Assembly: GCA_949752795.1 (NCBI GenBank)
Contig: OX457061.1
Span: 11,861,492 to 11,925,491, forward strand
DNA length: 64,000 nt
Origin: Hyperoodon ampullatus
Taxonomy: Eukaryota > Chordata > Mammalia > Artiodactyla > Ziphiidae
Direction: 5' to 3'
Shown: in pieces, positions 24,501 through 35,199 of the stretch
How positions within the stretch are numbered: position 1 is the first letter of the stretch
Layout of the letters: every line of letters starts with the position of its first letter
The notes under the pieces: generated by a model
Told to the model about the DNA's origin: nothing
Database searches by the model: none
The model's input: the letters and a program-made list of their open reading frames with translations, nothing else
Program-made: the position numbers and the translations under genes

Positions 24501-24609
24501 GTTCATTCCCTGTTCCCAACTCTGCACCGAGGGCTGTGCACACAATCTCTGTGAGGGGCTGTCGATGACCTCATAGAGAAAGGCCCTTTTTAGAAAGGCC
24601 TAGTTGGGT

Positions 24610-24710
24610 GTCTAGAAACAGCACGTGTTAGCTCAGCACCTTCCCATCTTACAGACGAAGAAATTGAGGCCCAGACAAGGAAAAGGAATCAAGGCCAAGT
24701 CGAGTGTTTC
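24610..24710 (-). repeat. MIR core
   Basis: CTTCCCATCTTACAGACGAA and GAAATTGAGGCCCAGACAAG. Confidence 0.75.
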
Positions 24711-25754
24711 AACTCTTCTCTTTGTGCCCTTTCCCCCTCACAATGCTGCCATTTATTCGTGACTAAAAACTTGCTGCCAAAGCCTCCTGGGCAGCACACC
24801 CCATCCAGACACCGGAGGTTGGCCCTGAATAAGTGACATTTGGGAGAGGGCTGGTCATAAATCAGTGACCCAGTAAGTGACCCGATAACCCGGCGTGTGG
24901 ACAGTGCTGTGGATGAGCTCCCTCGGAGCCGTGTCGCCAAGCACTGGCAGACTGCGTATCTTACGTGAGGTCCGTCTGTTTTCCCCTCACTTAACTCAGC
25001 TAGGGGGTTGGGACTTTTCCTCTCTACACACTAATTTGTGTTCCTCCAGTTTTATGTCCATGTCCTTTAAAAAGCTTTCGATCCGTGAGTCCCGTGTTCC
25101 CATTGCCACAGCTAACGTTGGTTCTCCTGCTGGTCACTCTTCAGATTGACTTATGTTTCTCAAAGGGGCCCACCGGGCCCTCCAAACCCACCTGCTGTCC
25201 CGTACACGCTCTCGAACTGTCTTCTCCTCACTCTCAGGAAACGAAATCCTCTTCTCTGCTTCTGTCAGTTTGGCACATCCTTTCCTGGGATTTGGAGTGC
25301 ACGGGTCATTGTGTTAAAACCCAGAATCTGGCTGTCAGTGACAGCAAGGCACGCTCTGGTGGCCAAGCAAAAGGTTGTTTGACACAGAGGTCTCGGCCTG
25401 TCCCAGTTTGGTGTCCTGCTGGGGAGAACACGGCGCTCCGCTGCAGTGAGGGGTGGTCACCAGTTCTCGCTGACCCAGCCGCTGCTCCTTGGACCTGCCA
25501 ACATAATGACGTGAATGCTCAGAGGATGACGATAGGGATTATTTCTGGCATATTGGTAAGAAAACGGAGGCTCCAGGGTGGATGGCCCCTGCAAGCAAGG
25601 AGTGGAGCCCAAGCTCACTCATCTCTCCAGAGCCCGCTCTCTTTACCGCCACCTTCTACTCCATCTCCGAATTGCTAGGACAGCCCCAGGGGCGGCTGAT
25701 AGGTCAAATACTATCTCGTGGTTATTTCTTTTAAATAACATTGTGTCGCATGAG

Positions 25755-25965
25755 CCCCAGGGGCCAGTCAGACTTGGCTTCAAAGTCTGGCTCTGTCAGT
25801 GACCGGCTCTGCAGCCTAAGGCTGGTGACTTCCCCTTTCTGAGCCTCAGTAGCATATCTGCAAAATGGAGGTCGCGGCAACACCTACCTCACAGGTTGCC
25901 TTGAGTCAGCGAGATAATGCACACGACAGCACCCAGGGCAGGTGGCGCTCAGTGAGCGGCCTCTG
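25755..25965 (+). repeat. MIR, near full length
   Basis: CAAAGTCTGGCTCTGTCAGT, TCTGAGCCTCAGTAGCATAT, CACCTACCTCACAGGTTGCC and CAGGTGGCGCTCAGTGAGCG. Confidence 0.9.
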
Positions 25966-26159
25966 TTTTAATCGCTGCACCTGCTTTCCCCGTCGAGCCG
26001 CCCCCATCTGCATTCTTATGGGAGGGAAATCTTCAGCGGGTATGCACGAGAACCTGCTTCATTGTGTCTCCTCGGCTGGCTTCTGCGGGCCTCCCCACTC
26101 GTCTGCCATCCTGCGCTAATCATGATTTCCTGACTTCCCCCCGTTTGTCTCGGTTAATG

Positions 26160-26400
26160 CAGAAGGAAGGGGCTGCTGGCACAGAGGAGCCGGGCGTGGG
26201 CCGCCGCGCCTGTGATTTGAATGTCTTTACTGTAATCTAGCAAGTGTGTAGGGGGGCTTCTGTCAATACCGAGCGGCTGGCCCGCCTGAATGGGCGAATG
26301 CTGTCAGCCCGGCTGTCCCTGCCCCTGCAAATCATCCGAGCAGCCCTCGTCGGGCACCCACATTTCCCCCTACTTAAATCATCCCAACAGTGAACCGCCT
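26160..26400. promoter_or_regulatory. CpG-rich, non-repeat block (candidate regulatory element)
   Basis: About 14 CpG in 240 bases, against a CpG-poor intron, with motifs such as GCCGCCGCGCC and CCGAGCGGCTGGCCCGCC and no repeat similarity. Function is inferred only from composition. Confidence 0.4.
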
Positions 26401-26639
26401 TCACAGTGACACATTGATTCTTTGTTTAGGGCTTATTATAGTCACAGAGGCCCTGGCTGAGAGGCTGTCCCCGGTGTACCTGGACTACCATACCCGTGGT
26501 TCAGAAGGCCATCTTGGCCCTGTCATCCCCAAACGTGGCTCAGCGCAACCTAGCCAGAGCCATGACCGTGGCTATACAGGGACCACCGTCCAGTACCCCT
26601 GGCAGCCCTCGAGCACGTAGCACAGCGTGCTTCTGAAGC

Positions 26640-26865
26640 TGGGGAAGAGCGTGCTTGCACTTGGGAGTCATTCAGACCTGCCAGCTCTGGAACCGTGGGC
26701 AAAACATTTCACTTGCATGAGCGTCCTTTCCTCATCTATAAAATGGGAGTCATTTATGGACGCCCCCAGCTCTGGTGAGGGTTCAGGGAGGGGAAGGTAC
26801 ACATTGGTCCAGAGCAAGTGCTCAGCTGGCATCGGCTCCCTCTCCCTAAACTCGTGCCTGCTTCT
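26640..26865 (+). repeat. MIR, near full length
   Basis: CCAGCTCTGGAACCGTGGGC, CTTTCCTCATCTATAAAATG and AGAGCAAGTGCTCAGCTGGC. Confidence 0.88.
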
Positions 26866-27321
26866 GGCTAACATGAAGTGATTGGATCCTGCTAATCCTG
26901 CTGTCCCAGCTCTCCCACCCTCCTTCCCTGTCTTCCAGTAAGTAAGAATTTGTCATTCTCTAGGCTGGATATTGCGCTAAGCCTTTTCTGTGTTGCCTGG
27001 GAGCTCACCCAGGTTCCTTGGCCCCCACCACAGCTGACCCCATGAGGAGCAGCCCTTCGGACCCAGCTCTGGGAGTGGTGCTGAGGCCCAGAGCAGGGGC
27101 CAGTAGGGAGGTACTGGCTGCCCAGGGGAGGCTACAGAAGCACCCTTCAGACTTCAGAGCAAGGTTTTGGCTATGCTGCACTTTGGCCAATGACTTGGGT
27201 ATTTTATTAGGAATTTGGAGGTATTTAAACAAAATGCAGAGAGGGCAGACAGCAGAAGCAAGAAGAACTACAATCCTGCAGCCTGTGGAACAAAAACCAC
27301 ATTCACAGAAATATAGATAAG

Positions 27322-28244
27322 ATGAAAATACAGAGGACTATGTACCAGATGAAGGAACAAGATAAAACCCCAGAAAAACAACTAAATGAAGTGGAGATAG
27401 GCAACCTTCCAGTAAAAGAATTCAGAATAATGATAGTGAAGATGATCCAGGACCTCGGAAAAAGAATGGAGGCAAAGATCGAGAAGATGCAAGAAGTGTT
27501 TAACAAAGACCTAGAAGAATTAAAGAACAAATGCCTAGAAGAATTAAAGAACAAACAGAGATGAACAATACAATAACTGAAATGAAAAATACACTAGAAG
27601 GAATCAATAGCAGAATAACTGAGGCAGAAGAATGGATAAGTGAACTGGAAGACAGAATGGTGGAATTCACTGCCACAGAACAGAATAAAGAAAAAAGAAT
27701 GAAAAGAAATGAAGACAGGCTAAGAGACCTCTGGGACAACATTAAACGCAACAACATTCACATTATAGGGGTCCCAGGAGAAGAGAGAGAGGAAGGACCT
27801 TAGAAAATATTTGAAGAGATTATAGTCGAAAACTTCCCTAACATAGGAAAGGAAATAGCCACCCAAGTCCAGGAAGCGCAGAGAGTCCCAGGCAGGATAA
27901 ACCCAGGGAGAAACACGCCAAGACACATAGTAATCAAACTGACAAAAAATGAAGGCAAAGAAAAATTATTGAAAGCAACAAGGGAAAAATGACAAATAAC
28001 ATACAAGGGAACTCCCATAAGGTTAACAGCTGATTTCTCAGCAGAAACTCTACAAGCCAGCAGGGAGTGGCATGATAGATTTAAAGTGATGAAAGGGAAG
28101 AACCTAAAACCAAGATTACTCTACCCGGCAAGGATCTCATTCAGATTCAATGGAGAAATCAAAAGCTTTACAGACAAGCAAAAGCTAAGAGAATTCAGCA
28201 CCACCAAACCAGCTCTACAACAAATGCTAAAGGAAGTTCTCTGA
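27322..28244 (+). pseudogene. L1 ORF1 remnant (RNA-binding chaperone protein)
   Basis: The reading opens MKIQRTMYQMKEQDK and follows L1 ORF1p: an N-terminal coiled-coil region with ISELEDRM, an RNA-recognition core around IIGVPGEE, and the C-terminal domain ending PALQQMLKEVL at a TGA (28242-28244). It is dead. A 24-base tandem duplication at 27510-27557 is followed by a two-base loss that shifts frame, and in-frame stops occur at 27801-27803 and 27990-27992. Confidence 0.92.
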
Positions 28245-28286
28245 GTGCGAAACACAAGAGAAGAAAAGGACCTACAAAAACAAAAT

Positions 28287-29579
28287 CTTAAAATTTGTAT
28301 GGAGGCACAAAAGACCCTGAATAGCCAAAGCAGTCTTGAGGGAAAAAAGATGGAGCTGGAGGAATCAGACTCCCTGACTTCAGACTATACTACAAAGCTA
28401 CAGTAATCAAGACAATATGGTACTGGCACAAAAACAGAAATATAGATCAATGGGACAGGATAGAAAGCCCAGAGATAAACCCACACACCTATGGTCAACT
28501 AATCTATGACAAAGGAGGCAAGCATATGCAATGGAGAAAAGACAGTCTCTTCAATAAGCGGTGCTGGGAAAACCAGACGGCTACATGTAAAAGAATGAAA
28601 TTAGAACACTCCCTAACACCATACACAAAAATAAACTCCAAATGGATTCGAGACCTAAATGTAAGACCGGACACTATAAAACTCTTAGAGGAAAACATAG
28701 GAAGAACAGTCTTTGACATAAATCACAGCAGGATCTTTTTTGACCCATCTCCTAGAGTAATGGAAATAAGAACAAAAATAAACAAATGGGACCTAACGAA
28801 ACTTAAAAGCTTTTGCAAAGCAAAAGAAACTACAAACAAGACGAAAAGACAACCCTCAGAATGGGAGAAAATACTTGGAAACGAATCAATGGACAAAGGA
28901 TTAATCTCCAAAATATATAAATAGCTCATGCAGCTCAATACTAAAAAAACAAACAACCCAATGAAAAAATGGGCAGAAGACCTAAATAGACATTTCTCCA
29001 AAGAAGACATACAGATGGCCAAGAAGCACATGAAAAGCTGCTCAACATCACTAATTATTAGAGAAATGCAAATCAAAACTACAGTGAGGTATCACCTCAC
29101 ACCAGTTAGAATGGGCATCATCAGAAAATCCACAAACAACAAATACTGGAGAGGGTGTGGAGAAAAGGGAACCCTCTTGCACTGTTGGTGGGAATGTAAA
29201 ATGATACAGCCACTATGGAGAACAGTACAGAGGTTTCTTAAAAAACTAAAAATAGAATTACCATATGACAGCAATCCCATTACTGGGCTTGCTCTATACC
29301 CAGAGAAAACCATAATTCAAAAAGACCCATGCACCCCAGTGTTCATTGCAGCACTATTTACAATAACCAGGTCATGGAAGCAACATAAATGCCCACCGAC
29401 AGACGAATGTATAAAGAAGATGTAGTACATATATACAATGGAATATTACTCAGCCATAAAAAAACGAAATTGGGTCATTTGTAGAGACGTGGATGGACCT
29501 AGAGACTATCATTCAGAGTGAAGTAAGTCAGAAAGAGAAAAACAAATATCGTATATTAACGCATATATGTGGAACCTAG
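28287..29579 (+). pseudogene. L1 ORF2 C-terminal remnant
   Basis: Only the end of ORF2 remains. Recognisable blocks are [36 protein letters not shown], and the cysteine-rich C terminus around [17 protein letters not shown]. Stops interrupt it, for example TAG at 28921-28923 and 29423-29425. The endonuclease and catalytic reverse transcriptase blocks are absent because of the internal deletion. Confidence 0.92.
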
Positions 29580-29653
29580 AAATGGTACAGATGAACCGGT
29601 TTGCAGGGCAGAAATAGAGACACAGATGTAGAGAACAAACATATGGACACCAA

Positions 29654-29685
29654 GGGGGGACAGTGGCTGGGGGGGTGGGGGTGGG
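29654..29685 (+). other. G-rich tract in L1 3' UTR (potential G-quadruplex)
   Basis: Four G runs of 6, 7, 5 and 3 bases lie at 29654-29659, 29669-29675, 29677-29681 and 29683-29685. A polypurine, quadruplex-forming tract in the 3' UTR is a known property of mammalian L1 elements; folding here is inferred. Confidence 0.75.
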
Positions 29686-29926
29686 CGTGTGATGAATCGG
29701 GCGATTGGGATTGACATGTATACACTGATGTGTATAAAATGGATAACTAATAAGAACCTGCTGTATAAAAAAATAAACAAAATGCAATTGGGTTGGGACT
29801 GCTGGTGATAAATGGGGCCAGATTCTCTGGCTTTCTTTATAATATTTCTTTATTCTTAAATTTTTAAAAATGAGTATTGATTGGTCTGGGTGCTGTGCTG
29901 GTCACTTTCACCTATACCCGTGGTTC

Positions 29927-30022
29927 TCAACCTTGGCTACATTAGAGTCACCTGGGGAGTTTTAGAAACTACTGAAAAAGTGCCCCGGGTGATTCTAATG
30001 CATGGCCAAGGTTGAGCATTGC
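29927..30022. mobile_element. MER5-type hAT DNA transposon fossil
   Basis: The terminal inverted repeats are visible: GTGGTTCTCAACCTTGGCTA at the left and GGCCAAGGTTGAGCA at the right, with CACCTGGGGAGTTTTAGAAA inside. It is non-autonomous, as all MER5 copies are. Confidence 0.88.
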
Positions 30023-30029
30023 TAAATAC

Positions 30030-30160
30030 ACTATCACATTCATCCCTGTTTAACCCCCCAGCTATCCCCATGTGACAGGTGGTGAGAATGGGGATCTGAG
30101 AGGTGCAGCCGTTTGCACACAGGGGCAGAGCTGGGACTGGAACCCAGCTCTGTGTCCCAC
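30030..30160 (-). repeat. MIR
   Basis: CCCATGTGACAGGTGGTGAG and GAGCTGGGACTGGAACCCAG. Confidence 0.8.
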
Positions 30161-30174
30161 TCCCCCATCTGCCT

Positions 30175-30545
30175 CTTCCTGGAGTGACTCAGCTGTTGTC
30201 CGTTGCATGCCAGGCACGGGGAGTAGATCAGAGCCTCCAGGAGTCTGCAGTGGGCTGGGAGTGGCCGGCAGGCACAGGTGGTGTTGGTGTGGAGGCTTGG
30301 AGGAGGAACGGGGGGCCCTCTTCACCTGAGGGCATCAGGTAAGGTTCTCACAGGAAGTAACGTGAAGAAGGAAGCCAGAGGAGTGAGAGTGTGTCAAGTG
30401 GTTGGGGGGTGATCGACAGTCCAGAATTGCTTGAAGGGAATGAGTTATGTGGAGAAAGGTGGACAGCGTCGTAAGCAAAAGAACATCAGCTGGGGAAGGT
30501 CACAAAGAGCCTTGAGTGTCATGTTCAGGAGTTTAGAAACCCCAC
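30175..30545 (-). repeat. L2
   Basis: CCGTTGCATGCCAGGCACGG, GAGCCTCCAGGAGTCTGCAG and CAAAGAGCCTTGAGTGTCAT run in antisense L2 order. Confidence 0.55.
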
Positions 30546-31614
30546 CTCCGTCAACCCACAAACTTGCCTGAAGCTGTTCTGTGTTGCCCAGTCAGATGGC
30601 AAACAGAGTCAATAACCAGAGTTCCTACAGGGTGTTAGCCTCTGAAGGGAGAGGGGAGAAGAGGAACGTGAGACCAGGTGGGCCTCACTGGTGTATGGTG
30701 TGCGACTGGGGCCCCACTCTCAGAAAGGCCCGTGCCTGGTTTATGCTCTGCTGTCACCGTCTCGAAATTCTTAGTAAATTTACCCTCAAACTTGTGCTTT
30801 GTGAATGAAGCCCGATGGGACAGTGGAGCATGTGCAGGAGCAGAGGAGATCTGCACAGACACCCTCCTAGGAGCCTTGCCTTCCTACTCTCACGGAGCTG
30901 CTCCAGCCCACCCAGCGTGAGTGGAGCTCACTTGCACAGTAAGCGCGTCAGTGTCTGGCCGAGGCACGGGGCACTGACGGCCCTCAGAGGCCTCACTCTG
31001 CATCAGAACCAGAACTTCTTCACACTGAGAGAAGGCAGTGGTGTTCTAGGAAGCACCAATGACCACGGAAACCTATCACATTCCTTACTCATCCTTGTGT
31101 TAGCCAACCGCTTCTTGCGAAAATGATGACATGGAAGGAGAGGAAAAGGTGGAGCAACCATGGTCCCTTTTCCTTTCTCACCAGTAAGCCGAAGACAGAG
31201 AGTGTTAATAAATTGTGCGTATATCAAGAACTGAAATAAAAACAGTTGAGTTAGTTTTGCGCAGCATTTCCACTGTCTGGTAAGAACAAGATACAAATGC
31301 ATATATGATTTACAAAATACGATTCCACATATGTTAGCATTCAGAACTGGCATTGCACGATACAAAGCTGAACAATAAAAGCTACGCTAATAATTTAAAT
31401 TCTTATTTTTTCTTTACATGGAATGACATTAAATAGCAAACTTTAAAAACACCATAAAGGGTCTAGAAAGAAACCATAAAAAAAGAAGAAAGTTTCATGT
31501 TTTAGTACTGAACAGTGCTTTTTTCCTGCATATTCATTTTGCACTGGGTCCCCTAAATTATGTTACCAGCCTCAGTAAAACTGAATCTCTGCCCTCAAGA
31601 AATCGTTATTTGTG

Positions 31615-31810
31615 CAAAATTTATTTGCTGTCATCTGTCTTAATCTTCTAAGCAACCCTAAGAGATGGGCCAGCCTTGAGTAATTGTCGCAGATGAGGGA
31701 AGACAAGTCACTTGAGACCACGTGGCCAGTATCATCAGAGTCCAGGTTCAAGTCCAGGTCTTTCTGACCCAGACCTGTTCTCTCCCCACCATGTTGTGTT
31801 ACCTCAAATG
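31615..31810 (-). repeat. MIR
   Basis: AATCTTCTAAGCAACCCTAA, CGCAGATGAGGGAAGACAAG and GTTCAAGTCCAGGTCTTTCT. Confidence 0.82.
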
Positions 31811-31959
31811 GATCAGAGTTCTTTTTAAATTTTTTTTAAAGATGGCTTTACCCAAAAAAAAACAAAATCAGCCCTCTGGTGTGCCAGTTGTCACGCTGTA
31901 CTGTACTTATTTGTTCCCTGAAGTAGGCAAGATTCCTTGGTAACAGGAGCTATTCTTTT

Positions 31960-32523
31960 TTATTTTTGTTATGGAAAATTCAAATATATACAAAATAAAT
32001 AAACTGTGTATCCACTGCCCAGCTGCTACAACTATAAACATTCTATCATTTAAAAAATTTTCAATTATGTTAAAATATACATAACATAAATTTTACCACT
32101 TTAACCATTTTTAGGCGGACAGCTCAGTGGCGTGAAGTACATTCGCACTGTTGTGCAGCCATCACCACCATCCATCTCTAGAACTTTTTTCATCTTGCAA
32201 AACTGAAAGTCTGTACCCTTTAAGCAACAGCTCCCCGTCTCTCCCGCCAGCCCCTGGCAACCACCATTCTACTTTCGGACCCTATGAAGTTGACAGCTCT
32301 AGAGATAAGTGGAATCACAGTATTTGCCCTTTTGTTGCTGACTTATTTCACTTAGCGTAATGCCTTCAAGTTTCATTCATATTGTAGCATGTGCCATAAA
32401 TTCCTTCTTTTTGAAGGCTGAATGGTATTTCATTATATGTATATTTTGTTTATCCATTCATCTGTAGACATTTGGATTGAATCCATCATTTGGCTTTTGT
32501 GAATAATGCTGCTATAAACATAA
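31960..32523 (-). mobile_element. Old L1 3' region, minus strand, interrupted by SINEs
   Basis: Typical antisense L1M 3' sequence: CAGTGGCGTGAAGTACATTC, TTGTGCAGCCATCACCACCA, GAATGGTATTTCATTATATG and ATAATGCTGCTATAAACATA. The two SINEs at 32539-33123 landed at its right edge. Confidence 0.82.
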
Positions 32524-32538
32524 CATTCTGCCATTCTT

Positions 32539-32890
32539 TTTTTTTTGGCTGCGTTGGGTCTTTGTTGCTGCACACGGGCTCCCTCTAGTTGCGGCGAGTG
32601 GGGACTACTCTTCGTTGCGGTGCGCGGGCTTCTCATTGTGGTGGCTTCTAATGTTGCGGAGCACAGGCCCCAGGTGCGCGTGCTTCAGTAGCTGTGGCAC
32701 ATGGGCTCAGTAGTTGTGGCTTGTGGGCTCAGTAGTGGTGGCTCACAGGCTCTAGAGCGCTGGCTCAGTAGTTGTGGTGCACGGGCTTAATTGCTCCGCG
32801 GCATGTGGGATCCTCCCAGACCAGGGCTCGAACCCGTGTCCCCTGCACTGGCAGGTGGATGCTTAACCACTGCGCCACCAGGGAGGTCCC
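32539..32890 (-). mobile_element. CHR-type SINE, long form with internal repeats
   Basis: The body holds repeated units around GCTCAGTAGTTGTGG and GTTGCGG, and the tRNA-like head lies at its right end (minus strand). The T run is at 32537-32546. It is flanked by CATTCTGCCATTCTT (32524-32538) and CATTCTGGCATTCTT (32891-32905), which differ at one base. It landed in an old minus-strand L1 fragment. Confidence 0.93.
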
Positions 32891-32905
32891 CATTCTGGCA
32901 TTCTT

Positions 32906-33123
32906 TTTTTTTTTTTTTTTTTTTTTTTTTTGAGGTACGCGGGCCTCTCACTGTTGTGGCCTCTCCCGTTGCGGAGCACAGGCTCCGGACGCGCAGGCTC
33001 AGCGGCCATGGCTCACGGGCCCAGCCGCTCCGTGGCATGTGGGATCTTCCCGGCCCGGGGCACGAACCCGCGTCCCCTGCATCGGCAGGCGGACTCTCAA
33101 CCACTGTGCCACCAGGGAAGCCC
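32906..33123 (-). mobile_element. CHR-type SINE, short form, inserted at the edge of the previous SINE
   Basis: The tail is a pure T run of about 28 bases including target bases (32904-32931). Perfect 15-base duplications CATTCTGGCATTCTT flank it at 32891-32905 and 33124-33138. The left one is also the right-hand duplication of the preceding SINE, so this element used the same target site a second time. Confidence 0.95.
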
Positions 33124-33189
33124 CATTCTGGCATTCTTGTATCATCTATACATACCTTCATCTACTCCCCACCCCTCATTTGACTATTG

Positions 33190-33280
33190 GTATTACTTGT
33201 AGGAACTGTATTTTATTCATCTTTGTATTCCCCTAACTCAGAGCCTGGCACACAATAGGTGTTTTAAAAATGTTTAGATG
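33190..33280 (+). repeat. L2 3' end
   Basis: TTTGTATTCCCCTAACTCAG, AGCCTGGCACACAATAGGTG. Confidence 0.75.
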
Positions 33281-34209
33281 GATAAATCTTCCAAAATTAT
33301 CATTTTTTTTTAATTTAAGCAAGGTCCATAAAGAGTGGACACCTCCTTTTTTCCTTAGAATTTCCGGGTAAATGTGCACATAAAATTTTGATAAAAATTA
33401 AATTTGTGAAGGAAAATAAGAATTTGATACTTTGAGTATGGATCAGCAGAACAAGGAAAGATGGCAAAGAATCTGATGGGAGATTTTATTTTTATGCCAG
33501 TACCCACAATGCTGTGGATAAAAGCCATTTATTTCTGGAAGTATCAAAAACCTTTGGAATCACCAACTTCACCTGTTAACATAGATGGACTCATTAATAA
33601 TGGAATTTCCAATTGATTCCATGTGTCAAGAAGATAAACGAAGAGTAAAACTTGTCTTTCCATAACAAAGTCCTTGATAGGGATAAGCAGCTGTGTTTAA
33701 CTGTCCTCCGGGTCATAGATGGAAAACTCTACTAATGTGATCTGAGCTTGAACGCTCACGGCCCGAGTTGCCTGAATTAACGTCGCTATCAGTCAGTAAC
33801 CCTGGCACCTAGAGTGTCGCCCAAGAAGACAAAAGGTTTAATCAGCCTAACAGGAGAGCTAAATCGGCACTTCTCGTAAAGGAGGGAATTAACGAGACAC
33901 TTGCCTTCTCCCCTCCGCTGCAGAGAGCAGACTGGGGGCAGCCATTTCAGCCGCAGGAGGAGGTGGACAAGTGGGTGCAAATGGTTAGGTGTCCAGTTGG
34001 TTCCATGACGGAAGGAGCGCCTCCTTCACAACGGCTTGCCTACTCCCTCCCGGGAGTTGTTTGTCTCTGAGGGGCTGGTGCTCTGAGTGTCCACTAGGAG
34101 AACATGAGGGGCTCCCACTTGAAAGAGGACGCTTGTGCTCCCCAGCAGGTGTCCAAGAGCAAACAAGACTGAGGCCTCAGAGAAAACCCAGGTCTATAGC
34201 AGGCCATGC

Positions 34210-34330
34210 ATGAGATGGCTGAGCTTTGGAGGCCACCTTGTATTAAACCCCGACTCTGCCACGTGCGGGTCATGTGACCTCCGGCAAGGTACCCTACCCG
34301 CTGTTCTGTAAGGATCAGGTGAACCGTGCT
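34210..34330 (+). repeat. MIR
   Basis: AACCCCGACTCTGCCACGTG, TGACCTCCGGCAAGGTACCC. Confidence 0.72.
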
Positions 34331-34449
34331 TATCGTCATTTCCTTAGAAGATGAGTAGTGCAGGGGAATGCGCCCCCTGTGCCTGCTGCCGGTCAGACCT
34401 TTATACATGACTCTGAGTGACGGTGCAGGCTTAGGGTAGAACAGTTGCC

Positions 34450-34660
34450 CTGAATGGGTGGGAACGGCTCACCTAACTCACCCTTCCAGACTCCACTCAA
34501 CGTGCCGACTTCTCCTCATACGTTCGCACCTGCTGCCCTGCAAGGACCAGCCTTTTCCTTGCTGACTCCAGTGCATATTTTGCCACCCACCCCAGCAGCA
34601 CGACACTGTAGGCAGTACTTGTTTCCATGTCCAACTGACACTGCTGATGTTGTTCTTTAA
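34450..34660 (+). repeat. L2 fragment
   Basis: CTCCTCATACGTTCGCACCT, CTGCCCTGCAAGGACCAGCC and CTGACTCCAGTGCATATTTT. Confidence 0.5.
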
Positions 34661-35199
34661 GCTCTCTGCGGAAAAAGCCCCCGTTGTCAGCGTTTCCCCT
34701 GAGTCTTTCCCATCCGTGCCCATGTCCTTCTGTTCGTTTTTATGGCACAGACGTCTGACCAGGGCATGTCGTCTCCAATAAGTAGACAACAGGCCCCAAA
34801 ATGTTCTTGTCTCCCCAAAGATGAGATTCTTTCTGCTCTCCTACAGCTAAAGCCTGCCTCAGGCTACTCTTCCATGCAAATTTGGTTGCAAACTCTCTTG
34901 AATTTATTGGTCCCTCGGCAGATTTCTCCTTCCTGGCAACACTGGGCCAAAGCTCCAGGAGTGAATGCTAACAGCTCCAATGAGCATTTCCTCTGAGCAG
35001 CTCTAAACTCCCTGGACATAAGTGTCACTCAGCCTGGCCTCGTACTCTGAGACCTCTCCACCATCAGACTGAGCAGTGCCTCAGCCACACGGAGATCGCA
35101 GGGCTCCTGTGACAGGAACCAGGCCAAGCACATTCTGCAGTTCTTTAACCAACATCCTCGAGCTTCTACCTGGGGGCTGGGGGCTGCACTGTCCCCAGG

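Larger units (their letters stand above)
13000..27225 (+). other. Presumed DENND1A intron, second part (13000-27225)
   Basis: No exon is recognised. Unassigned stretches longer than 300 bases are about 12960-13840 (with a candidate conserved element at 13500-13740), 14110-15060 (CpG-rich at its start), 17000-17385, 17960-18820, 20400-21160, 21970-22665, 23000-23630, 24720-25750, 25970-26635 (CpG-rich) and 26870-27225. Several open frames here reach 100-200 codons but match no protein I know and overlap each other on both strands. Confidence 0.8.
27239..29773 (+). mobile_element. L1 LINE, 5'-truncated and internally deleted
   Basis: A sense-strand L1 of the cetartiodactyl type. It starts just before ORF1, carries ORF1 to its end, then jumps at about 28276-28287 from the inter-ORF spacer straight into the last part of ORF2, so the endonuclease and most of the reverse transcriptase region are gone. 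It ends with the G-rich 3' UTR and a short A-rich tail. A 13-base target-site duplication (TAAACAAAATGCA) lies at 27226-27238 and 29774-29786, so the deleted element was inserted as one unit, or lost the segment later between intact ends. It cannot encode its own mobilisation. Confidence 0.95.

Noticed and set aside
25085..25678. 197-codon open frame (+ strand)
   Set aside because: Proline- and serine-rich, GC-driven composition with no recognisable fold; overlapping frames of similar size on the same stretch.
28526..29425. Apparent 132- and 165-residue protein genes
   Set aside because: They are pieces of L1 ORF2 separated by stops, not host genes.
32791..33183. Open frames on both strands at 12.0, 15.9, 32.9 and 50.7 kb with similar proteins (for example ASHCCGLSRCGAQAPDAQA)
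   Set aside because: They are translations of the same SINE family, which explains their mutual similarity.
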